Shown here: positions 51,418 through 61,397 of the stretch, one piece after another | Layout of the letters: each line of letters begins with the position of its first letter | Numbering within the stretch: the first letter of the stretch is position 1 | NCBI GenBank assembly: GCA_038496675.1 | Contig: CM076661.1 | Coordinates: 9,729,209 to 9,793,208, forward strand | DNA: 64,000 bases | Reading direction: 5' to 3' | DNA from: Rachycentron canadum | Taxonomy: Eukaryota; Chordata; Actinopteri; Carangiformes; Rachycentridae | Notes under the pieces: generated by a model | Seen by the model: the letters and a program-made list of their open reading frames with translations, nothing else | Told to the model about the DNA's origin: nothing | Databases searched by the model: none | Position numbers and translations under genes: made by a program

Positions 51418-52590
51418 TTAAACACACTTCTCCCTTTTCTGCTCTTTAAATATTGAGAATCATTGCAAATTCTTCTAGCCTCTTCCTTTTGACGCCACTG
51501 TCCTCCCAACAGCTCAGCAATAGAAATGCACTTGGAAGGGGCTGAGCAGCAGCCCCCCACCTCTCCCTTGCAGGACCTCCTCACTCCCCTCTCCAGGCCC
51601 CAGTAAACGGGCCTACAGCTTTGTTGGTTCCCAAGCCTCACCTCTTCTCCGGCTCCCCATGCTCTTTGCCTGAAGGCCAAGCTCTCCCTCTGGGCTGGCT
51701 TTGGCTGCTCATTTCTGCTAACAGGGGGTGACTCTCCAAGGGCCTGACTTTTTAACCTATGCCAACATACATGCACACAAACACACACACACACACTCAG
51801 CTGAAACAGATTGTAAGAGTGACCTGGCTGACTCTTGTCACTTTTTTCTTCACTTTTCACCACTGTCCCAGCTTACACACATCACAGCATAATGTTGTCC
51901 TCATGCCTTCCTGATTGCTTTGCCATTTTTCTTTTAGTGCACAGATGGATGTATTTTAGATGCCATTTAAGATTTTGCTGCTAACTAGTAGGGTGTGGAT
52001 GCTTGTGTTGTGGGTAGCTCAAGAATAAAACAGCCTGTGTTTAGATATGAACAAGAGCTTTTCTTAAAGGCTACATTCTTTCGCATATGAAGTTATTGCT
52101 GTTTTTTTTCTCCAAAAGGAAAACAGTAAATAGCTGCTAAATAAAGCCAGTGCTGTTAAAGTTGCACTGAGCTGAGGCTAAGCAACGGTCAAACCACGGT
52201 TGGAGAAATCTCCCCCATCGCTTTCATGTAAAACAGGAGAGCAAATCCTGACGATGAAGCAAGTGCAGCAGACTGAGATCATAGACGTGTTACTGCTTAA
52301 CAGCCCACTTTATGGGACTGGCTCTCTTTGTGTTTTAATGAGGAGGCCATGAATGGGTGGAAAGCTGAGGAGAGAGAGAAAGAGGGAGAGGGGGGTGGTT
52401 GTGTCTGTCAGGGAAGATGAGAGATTAGAAAAGATTGAGAGAGAATAAAGGATGGAGTGTTAGAAGAAATGAGAGATAGGTTTTATGTCCCCTTCTCTTT
52501 TTGAGTTTAAACAGGAGCAAGAGATGTTGCTGAGGGGTCCCTCCTTAAAGTGCTGCTGTTAATTTTTCACGTCACAGGTACACTTGACAA

Positions 52591-52675
52591 TTCTCTTCTC
52601 TTCTCTTCTCTTCTCTTCTCTTCTCTTCTCTTCTCTTCTCTTCTCTTCTCTTCTCTTCTCTTCTCTTCTCTTCTC
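52591..52675 (+). repeat. (TTCTC)17 pentanucleotide array
   Basis: Seventeen perfect TTCTC units, 85 bases, ending about 1.06 kb before the terminal PACRG exon. In the sense transcript this is an uninterrupted UUCUC pyrimidine array. Confidence 0.98.
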
Positions 52676-52899
52676 TTGCACATTTGGATCAAGTGACCAC
52701 TGTTTTTCTTTGTTTCATTTTGTTGCCTCAAGAAATAGGAAATAAATCCACAGTTTCCCCCACAGACATTTTTAGCAAGTAAATGTGGACACCTGTTTGT
52801 GCGTGCCCTCTCTATACTTACCTCTCTCTGAAAAGTGTTTTGAGCCCCAAGTGCATTGGCATGAGATTGGCAGTTTGCTGTGTGCTGATAAAGTCACGA

Positions 52900-52901
<2 letters not shown>

Positions 52902-52956
<55 letters not shown>
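52902..52956 (+). repeat. (TG)27 microsatellite
   Basis: Pure TG run of about 55 bases, roughly 780 bases before the terminal PACRG exon. Confidence 0.98.
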
Positions 52957-52958
<2 letters not shown>

Positions 52959-53703
52959 AAGTGTGCCTGCTGGTTAAAAGGAGGAAGAAGGAGGGAGTGG
53001 AGGCTGGACACCTCAGGAATCTTTTTTTCGATAACAAGTTCCCCCAGCACGCTAGAGCTCTATTGTACAATTTTGTGTGTTTTACTCCACTGTCTGTGTG
53101 TGTTTGTGTCCTCTAGGGAGAGGAGGTTCTGTAGCTTTTTTGCTGCATTGTTATTGGCCACAAGTGAATTATACTTTCTATTTGCCATTGATCACACTCA
53201 CATGGAAAATGCAATAACATACTCACGTAGCAAATCAAAATTGGACATTTATATGGCGTCATGGTTGTTTTCGTCTCAGGTTTTTATACAAGTGCAAATT
53301 CACACAAATGAGTGCATACACATACCTGTGGAACGTGACTCCAGGTCACTGCTCATGGTTTGTGTGCATCAGTGCAACAGCAGAGCTGTCACTGACTCAT
53401 CTGTCCTATACACTGCTCTTCTCTCTGCAGGCTGCCTCATTAAACTTTCAACTGAACAGTTAAAAACTCTTCTGCTATTTGGTCCCAACTGGCCACAGCA
53501 TAAGAGCAGCAAATTAAATTCAGTCTGTCCACTGGGTTTGAAGTCAGATGGAAGGATGGCATTTACCAAGTCAGTCTGCTGCAAAGCGATGCAGCTTGGC
53601 CACAGGTGGTGCTTTGTGAGCCCTGACATCAACCTCACAGTCTGTGATGACCCAGACGGCGCTAAAATATAACTTATCTTGTTTTTTGTTTTTTATTATT
53701 AGT

Positions 53704-53735
53704 CTATCTGTCTCTCTCTGTTTCTGTGTCCCTAG
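53704..53735 (+). other. pacrg: Splice acceptor of PACRG terminal exon
   Basis: A long pyrimidine tract (CTGTCTCTCTCTGTTTCTGT region) ends in CCCTAG at 53735. The frame is restored to ...NMN-T-NSGDGID..., which agrees with known PACRG proteins. Confidence 0.93.
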
Positions 53736-53896
53736 CCAACTCTGGAGATGGCATCGACTACAGCCAGCAGAAGAGAGAGAACATCGGCGACCTGATCCAG
53801 GAGACTCTGGAGGTGTTTGAGCGTTATGGAGGAGAGGACGCCTTCATAAACATCAAATACATGGTGCCCACCTACGAGTCCTGCATGATCAACTAA
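53736..53896 (+). CDS. pacrg: PACRG terminal coding exon with stop codon
   Basis: The exon opens with CC, which completes a Thr codon with the A left at 3065. It then encodes 52 residues beginning [19 protein letters not shown] and ending [10 protein letters not shown], followed by TAA. This is the conserved PACRG C-terminus. From memory, the mammalian protein ends in the same motif with LLN instead of MIN and has Val where this one has the junction Thr. The acceptor is a strong tract ending CCCTAG. Phase matches the 2916-3065 exon exactly, which is the main evidence that the two belong to one gene despite lying 50.7 kb apart. The segment is soluble and helical, with no signal peptide or membrane segment. 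A donor-less exon with an in-frame stop is what the gene's last exon should look like. Confidence 0.97.
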
Positions 53897-54170
53897 GGGG
53901 GACAGTCACCTTTGACATTGTACAGACTCTTGACTTTACCTCTTTGTCACTTCTTTTTATCTGCCCCCAATCCCCAAGTTTACATGAAACCCTTATCCCT
54001 TTTTATCCTTGCCTTCCCCTAATCTTGACTTGACTTGCTCTCTTTCTTTCTGAACCCAAAACTAGGTCCTCTGCTCTATATCCAAAACCCATTGCCCCTG
54101 CATCTCTTCCTCCCTCCAAGCGCTTTAGCATTTTTTAAAACTCTTATTAAATTCACAATGGCAAGTCACA
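53897..54170 (+). other. pacrg: Probable PACRG 3' UTR
   Basis: This is the sequence after the TAA stop. It is pyrimidine-rich and non-coding, and the first plausible polyadenylation hexamer is ATTAAA at 54146-54151. A T/TG-rich stretch (TTTTCTCTGTCTGTATTTGT) follows and could act as the downstream element. The exact end is inferred. Confidence 0.5.
54146..54151 (+). terminator. pacrg: Candidate poly(A) signal ATTAAA
   Basis: This is the common variant hexamer, about 250 bases after the stop and followed by T/GT-rich sequence. A second ATTAAA lies at 54244-54249 and is the alternative. I see no canonical AATAAA within the first kilobase after the stop. Confidence 0.45.
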
Positions 54171-56336
54171 AAGTATTTTCTCTGTCTGTATTTGTCACTA
54201 TAAATTTCTACCAGCACAGGTTTTGACAGAACAAATTTGCCTCATTAAAATATGCCAATATTTTTGCTATATTATCCATATATTGTTATTCTTTTCAGCA
54301 CTTTTATTTAGCTAGCTGATGCAAATGATGAATAGTGACATATATTTCAAACAGTTATGCACGACATGCTCTTTCAAAATGTATCAAAACATATTGATTT
54401 TAGAGTAAAGCTTCAGCCAGAATTTATCTTTTGACTATCAAACGCTTATCGCCAGTAGACTTGAATGTTGACTGTAAAAAGTTTTGCTGTTTGTTCCTTC
54501 ACAGAGAACAGCAGCTGCAGCCATGTTAAATTTATGTCAACTTCAGTAGAGTTGTCTGCATGGTGACAAGATTTCAAGGCGGGAAAAGTGTCAACAGGCC
54601 CATAGAAGCTTCTCAAACCACTTCTGCAGCATTTTTTTTTACAGCCACCTGTCAAGTACGCAAGAGTGAGGACTACTCGAACGACAGGGTCACTTAGATC
54701 ATATGATGATATTATTTTTTGGAATACAAATATTAGGTACTTTATTTTCCTGTGCTGAACCAGTAAACAAATGAAAGCTCTTATCTCTGCACTGAAAAGC
54801 TTTTAATTGAAAATGTGCTCATGCAGTTCTGAGAGGTAGAAAAGAGTAATTTTACTTCTGCAGGTCTGTCTTACCTGTGTCAGATCATAACGTCCTATTG
54901 CACTGTTTTGTCCTACAACCTCTTCTATTCACAACTGCAGTTATGTTTTGTGTTGTATTGTAAGACTGTACCCATTCTGTCACAAACCCAGCTGGAGAGG
55001 GAGCCTGTCTAAACACGCAGTGAAAGATGTGTAGGAATGACGACCGACAGCATTCCTCTAGACAAACACACACTCGTATGCGCACATGTTTGGTTACCAT
55101 TCTTTAAACTCACAAACCCCACAGTGATCTTTGCAAATATGTGGTGTGCATGCAGGCTTATTGGCGAGTGTTTGTGCATGACAGCATATGTGTGTTCTTT
55201 GTTTATCAAGACCAGCCAGTACCTCAGTTGGCATCTTTAACCAACTTGGTCTAGACTGAAGGTGCGCTCTCCCTTAAGCCTGTCATCCTCTACTGCATTA
55301 AAGTCACAGTGGAAACTTCTTCCCACAAACAATGTAAGTTCAGTGACGATACCCCCCCACGTGCACACACACCAGTCACTCACACTTTCGCATATACATA
55401 TACAATCCCGCCACCCACAGGGAGAACATGGTGTAATTGATTTCTGACACTTACAAGGACACTTGCACCATCTCTTATTGTAAGTCATGTCTCCAGCAAA
55501 AGCAACTTTACAGGCCTGCAGAGGAATCTATTCTCAAGCAGAAGACAGGTTCATAATGCTCATATTTCAACCTCAGCACATCTTGAAAAGAATGTTACTG
55601 AATAGGTGTTACACACTACTGAACCCAGCCGAGCGACTCTCTGCCTGCTGCTTGATCTGTTCAGTGAAAGACGAAAAGGAGTGTAGAGTGGTCCCCTTTC
55701 AACACAAAATACACATTTTACCTTAATAACTAAGGCTGCGTAACAAAACAAATGTAACAACAGTGGAGGCACATGAACTGCTTTTAAAGGGGGTACAATT
55801 TCACTTCTTTTTTCACTTGATGAATGGATCGAACTCTGAATAGCCTGTGGTTCTGTCGAACTGTATCAGTGACGCCCTGCTGTCCCGCTTCACCTGTCCA
55901 ATTTTACTGAGCCACGGGCTAGCAGCTAGCCAGCCACGGAAGGAAAGCTTAGAGATACAAAGGACAACTAGGAACAGGATAAAATGAAACATTGCAAACA
56001 TTTGTGCAAAGCTTTTTTGATAGAGTGCTTCAAATATTTAGTTTCAGAACATTTTACTTGCACCTTTCATGCCTTCATTAGAGCCCTTAGTTTCAAGCTA
56101 CCATACAGTTTCATATAGACTATAATATGCAGAAATCGCCTAGAGTTCACATCTTCGCACTTAGAGAGCTGGGGCAATCTGATTGCTTTGGCTCAATTAG
56201 GTCACATCACAGGAGCTAATGAGCATTAAATGTTAAATGGCATCCGTTTCGACCTCTTCAGGAACCCACTGAAGCTCATTTAGAAAGGTGACAGTCTGGA
56301 AAGGAACATCAAGTATATTGTCTTGAATCAAGAGCG

Positions 56337-56337
<1 letters not shown>

Positions 56338-56391
<54 letters not shown>
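56338..56391 (+). repeat. (CA)27 microsatellite
   Basis: Pure CA run of 54 bases in the downstream intergenic DNA. Confidence 0.98.
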
Positions 56392-56393
<2 letters not shown>

Positions 56394-56909
56394 CAAAGGG
56401 CCTTACGCACATGAGCCTTCACACATACGCCGTAATGGCAAACAATACCAAACAACAACACCAAGCTGTATTTGCTCATGCAAGTAATAGAGTCAGCTGT
56501 GAAATGAACAGGAATGGAGGCAGCCAATGAGGTTATTTGCCCTATCAAAGGCATCAACGCATGACTGGTCCAGACCTACAGGCCGGAAAGACCACGCATG
56601 CCATTACTTGAATTTTTCTCATATCTTGTCCTGATGAAAACAAACAAGTCAAAAGTAAAATTTGCATTGAGCTTAGATTGTCCTTATCATCATCATCATC
56701 ATATACTGACAACTTCTGCTTAGTCATAACGAGCAATTGATCATTTTGTGATTATGAGAGCCCGAACATACACAAGGAAATAAATGGCTCCCCATTCAGT
56801 ATATTTCCTCCAGTCATAGAACACAGGTTCATGCTCTACTTCCCTACAACAGATACTATCTATTACTGATAAAGTCACATTATTATCTTCAGTTGAGAGC
56901 ATTTCTGAG

Positions 56910-56930
56910 TTTTTTTTTTTTTTTTTTTTT
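56910..56930 (+). repeat. T21 homopolymer
   Basis: Twenty-one consecutive T bases. On the - strand this could be the A-tail of an old retroposon, but no body is recognised beside it. Confidence 0.95.
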
Positions 56931-57953
56931 AATTCCTTGTCTATTGTGAAAGATCTGGCTGATGGCATCTGGCTGAAGTTATTGACCTAACATGTTACTC
57001 AGTCGTTTTTGAAACATCTCTGTGCTTGTCTCCTGCGATTTTGTTAACTGACTGAGATCTGGCTTTGATTTAAAAAAAAAAAACAAAAACAAAAAAACAA
57101 ACAGCCGTTCTAAATTCAAGGTAAAATTTTTTACTGATATTGTTTCACTGCTCCTGAGTGTGCGTTGTTAAAGTATGTTTGTAGTGTCGGAGGAAAAAAA
57201 CACTTTTTTTTATTGTCTGGTTAATGTGCATGTTTTCCACAGGCTCCACGGGGGTGTGTTCAGGGTGCTGTGACCCCATCGTTAACCACTGAGTGTGTAG
57301 CATTCTTGCACACCTGCCTTCGTTCTTACAAGGGTGAAATAATGTTCTCTAATCCACAACCTGGCCTAATCCTCACTCTCCTTTGCAACTGGACTCCGGG
57401 GGTCAACCCTAGACGATGTGGGGCCCGTGGGCACTCACTCAGCTCCGGGGTTATTATTAGCCTAGCTAGTTCAGCCCTTCACAACAGCTGCCACTGCCCT
57501 GCAGCAAGCAATAACTGCCACAGAGGAACACATGCAAGCCATTTCAGTGATAGAAATGCGAAGCACTGCGCCGACCTGGGAGGATTTATACACAGAATTC
57601 ATACAGCCACAGAGATCAACACATTCGACCATGCAGACAAGTGTTTACATGTGTGTCTGGCTCGCACCCCACAAGCTACTTCAACCTTCAGGTTGAGCCC
57701 TTATCTCAGAGTGAACAGTGAGCTGGCTCCACGGAGCTCAAGTTTGTCCTTGTGCATCTCCGTCTCACCACATCACAGTGGTGGCAGGCCAACAAAGGCT
57801 TTTTGTATTGCAGTGAGCTGCGCAACAAAAGCTACACAAGCACGCAGATAGCGTTCTGTTGACGGAGGGGAAAAAAGAGATTGAGAAAAGTAGAGAAACG
57901 GCTGAGACAGAGGAAGAAAGAAAAAGACAATTATGGAGGAGTAAAGTCAGCTT

Positions 57954-57956
<3 letters not shown>

Positions 57957-58024
<68 letters not shown>
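57957..58024 (+). repeat. (GT)34 microsatellite
   Basis: Pure GT run of 68 bases, the longest uninterrupted dinucleotide tract in the window. Confidence 0.98.
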
Positions 58025-58027
<3 letters not shown>

Positions 58028-58342
58028 AGAGAGAAAATGTGTTGAATAAAGAGGAAGACAGGGGGATATGTTATGCCTGAGCTCGGAGACAGAGCGGCAG
58101 TCCAAGATGAATCCAGTGTGGAGAGAAATGAAGGGAAGGAGAGACTGTGTGGGCTGCATCGAGATGGATGGATGGAGGGAAGTGGGATGTTGTGTCACCT
58201 GGTAGAGAGAGCTGTCTAGCTCCAGCCAGACTTGAGATTTAGGAGCAGTCAGCTGCAGAGAGAGGAATAGGAGACTAGAGAAGAGGACGTTGAGGTTTGA
58301 GAAGGTGTGTTTGTGTGTATGTGGGGTTGGGGGTAAAGTCTG

Positions 58343-58360
58343 CCCCCCCCCCCCCCCCCC
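58343..58360 (+). repeat. C18 homopolymer
   Basis: Eighteen consecutive C bases. Length may be unreliable or polymorphic. Confidence 0.93.
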
Positions 58361-61059
58361 ACTGGTGAAAAGCAGAAGAGACCTAAGGGTACAACTGGCA
58401 CTCAATGACATTGCCACACTCACTTATCGCAACCAACAAGCTGAATGCGAATACTCTGCATTGAAAATTGAATAATTCATCCATAAGGGTCACATTTATG
58501 ATCAAAGTTAGGTTGTGTGTCGCATGTTGTGATGTAACCCTATGTACAGTGGGGGAATTTGTTAAGCATTCACCAATCAACTCTTCATTTGTCTTCTCCT
58601 TCATCATATTCTCCCCTTTTTTCCTCTTCTTCCTTCTTCTACCACGCTGTCTCTCATATACCAATGTTATAGTCTCAAAAGGCAGATTGTTAGGACCAGC
58701 AATGAGGGGATTGTGCTGTGCAACAGAAATAAATGCCCCCCTGGGAATGATTTGTCTTGTTCATGTCTGCCTGGCGGACTCAAGGGACAGACTGAGCATG
58801 TGCAAGACAGGACAGCACAATGGAGATTTATCTATCTGCCTCTCCATATGCCAGGTGTCTGATTCACAGGCTTAATTCAAGAGTGGTGGAATAATGTAAA
58901 CATTTTGAAAAAGGAGCTCATATTCTGTTTTCATCGTGCTGCCCTCTGTAAAGCTCTCCTTAAATATTAATAACGTCAGCTAAAACCGCTCATCCTGGTT
59001 TACTGTTTAGGTTTGTATCTGTGCTTATGTGTGCGGCTGTCAGAGTGTTTAGATCCCAGAGCAGGCCACACCGCAGGATCAATCCCTCTCTGAACAGATG
59101 TGATCAATCAGGATTCTCTGCCTCTCTCCTTCTCCCACTTTGTCTGTTCCTCTTCCTCCTCTTCCTCTCCTACAGGTCTTATCACTCGCAAACACTCATT
59201 TCTTTCCCTGCTATGGGCTGGCAGGCGCATATGAGCATGGCGAACGAGCAAGTAAACAAATACAGTAGGAGCAGGAATGGACCCACACTGTTAACAAGTG
59301 GCAGGGACAGACGTAGCAATGGCTGGATTTCTTTAAGCTGTATTGACACCAGTGTGTTCTCCTCAAAGAACAGAATGAGTAAGGAGGAGTGGGTGAAATT
59401 TGTTTATCCCCAGCCTGTCTAAGTGTCTCTCACTGTAAAATAGTAACTTGTGCTTTTGTGTGTCATTTCCTCCCGCTGATTGATGATCAACAGGTTTGAG
59501 GTGGGAATTCGGAGGTGATGTTTTCCCATCACAGCCTTCCATCACAAATGGCTCCAGCTGCGCCAGCCCCCTCCTCCCCACACCCCACCCCAAACACCCT
59601 CTCCCCTCCAGCCTGTGCGACAACAGGCAGGCCAACAGGCATTTCCATCACCAGATTGCCAAACCACTGGAGCATCTAGACTACAACACCCAAGGTGACC
59701 TTTAACAAAATAGAGAATGGTGAATAGCTTTGGCAATGTAGAAAAGCTGGAACGTTTCAGCTTCAGCTTGAATTGTGATAGATTTTTCCTCTTCCCACTC
59801 CACAGTGTAACACTTCTTCCTTATAGTATAACCTGTAGATTGTGAAAAGTATGCACATTTTTCTCATGTGTGGGATAAAAAGGAAAAATAAAGCATTACA
59901 TTCTTGTCACTTGAAAACTCTTGAAAGTACTGCCTGTGTGGCATGCATACAGCTTTTCTTCATCCACTTTTAGTATCTGTTTTTCCTGTACCCACAAGCA
60001 CAAATAGACCACAGACCTGTGGAAAAATACTGGTTTAAAAATACTGGCTCAAGTGAGGCCCAAGCTAAATTTGAAAAAGCATCTCTGTGTGTCCCCCTTG
60101 CCCTCACCTTACCCTGATATCCAGTCAACAGGTACATGTCAAATAATTTGTGAAATTATTGTATAATTGTATGATTCAGTTATATGTCAAGAACATTATT
60201 GTTCCATAACAAACAACATTTGACAAGGAGTGTTGCATGATCACTTATGAAGTGTTTCAGTGAAGCCAAGCTCACAATTTAGTTGTTTACATTTGGGTTT
60301 TTTAAGGAGTGAGCATAAACCTGAGATTTGATCTCGACTCATGTGAGCTGCCCCTGTGCTGCTGCACTGACAAAGTAGACATTTAACAGACACAGTTAAA
60401 TGGCAACACAGAGGAATGTCATAACAATATAGTTATAGTGACATTTAAAATAAGTGCATTACAGATCCTTTGTTTTACTGATTTTTAAAGCTTTGAGTTC
60501 CACCATTAAGATAAAACCAGGGGGATCGTTGCACCATATGCCACAATCATTTTCACTTACACATTCTTTCATTGTATATTGTGTACAATTCTTACCCCAG
60601 GTGACTTTAAGAAAAATGAATCATGTTTAGTGACTGACAATAACAAATGCACACATACTCATGATATAAGCACAGACAAAAAAGTATGAGTGCAACAGTG
60701 CATGGACACATCCACACAAGCACCAGTAGAGCATTTGTCATGTCATGCTTGTGATACGAGTTAAAATGAATAATAGGTACATTATGTATTTCTCTGTATA
60801 TGCTCTGTATATGCTGTGGTTGCTAGAAGGACATTTATATCTGTTCCCACCTTCCTGAAAATGTAAATGACCCAGATTCCGCCAGCACTTTTTACCCCCA
60901 TAGTCCCCAAACTAGTAATTCAAACGAAAAAAGGAAAGATGTTGTTCTTGTTTGTATGTATGTGTGTTATCGGAGCCTGTGGGCCTCTGTTTGCCTCCTC
61001 CAGAGCCACAGCCGTTATCGCAGACAGCCTTGCCTTGACAGAGTCAACGGCTCCCACTC

Positions 61060-61290
61060 AATTTCCTGCGGCTGTGGCCCCTGAGGCAGACTGCAACCAG
61101 CTACAGGGCCCCTATTGAGGGCCGCATTGTTTCCATTAGCATACTTTCAGTTGTAAACCCAGGGCACTCTTGAAGCTCATTGTGAGTGAGCTAACAGCCT
61201 CTCTTCAAAAGGGGCTAAACACATGTTCATTAATTATCTGGATCCTTGTTAATTGGATTAATTGTTGAATAGAAACCGTGTTATTAAAAA
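61060..61290. promoter_or_regulatory. Candidate intergenic conserved element with SOX and homeodomain motifs
   Basis: A SOX-like CATTGTT (61125-61131), CATTAGCAT (61134-61142), ATTAATTA (61229-61236) and TTAATTGGATTAATTG (61249-61264, containing a bicoid/Otx-type GGATTA) lie in unique sequence. This arrangement is typical of developmental enhancers; activity is not shown by sequence alone. Confidence 0.35.
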
Positions 61291-61377
61291 TGACGAAAAC
61301 ACAAGGGCAGGGGGAGCAAAAGGGGGGATTAATATCGTTTTCTGTTTACTCTCAGGCTGTCAGAAGCCATAAGCACG

Positions 61378-61397
61378 CACACACACACACACACACA
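61378..61397 (+). repeat. (AC)10 microsatellite
   Basis: Short CA-type run with degenerate CA flanks. Confidence 0.9.

Larger units (their letters stand above)
36501..53703 (+). other. pacrg: PACRG large intron, last part
   Basis: Non-coding. It holds teleost repeat remnants at 37275-37512 and about 41480-41640, imperfect CA at 40582-40620, a G-rich run at 43991-44020 and a long GT tract at 44274-44341. It also holds a candidate cassette exon at 46445-46486, GT-rich repeats at 48102-48157 and 48281-48298, CA tracts at 49061-49112 and 49279-49322, (AGAT)12 at 50903-50950, a C-rich run at 51390-51417, (TTCTC)17 at 52591-52675 and GT at 52902-52956. A 295-codon open frame across the last GT tract is a repeat-and-intron artefact. 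Confidence 0.65.

Noticed and set aside
51384..51863. Minus-strand open frame of 159 codons over GC-richer DNA
   Set aside because: Starts and ends in simple sequence (a GT-type tract and a G-rich run) and has no recognisable domain.
52785..53672. Open frame of 295 codons upstream of the terminal exon
   Set aside because: Its body is a poly-Val/Cys stretch from the TG microsatellite joined to low-complexity intron translation; no domain is recognisable.
57270..57851. Open frame of 193 codons in the intergenic region
   Set aside because: Composition is unremarkable with scattered Cys/His and no recognisable motif or splice context; I could not link it to any family.
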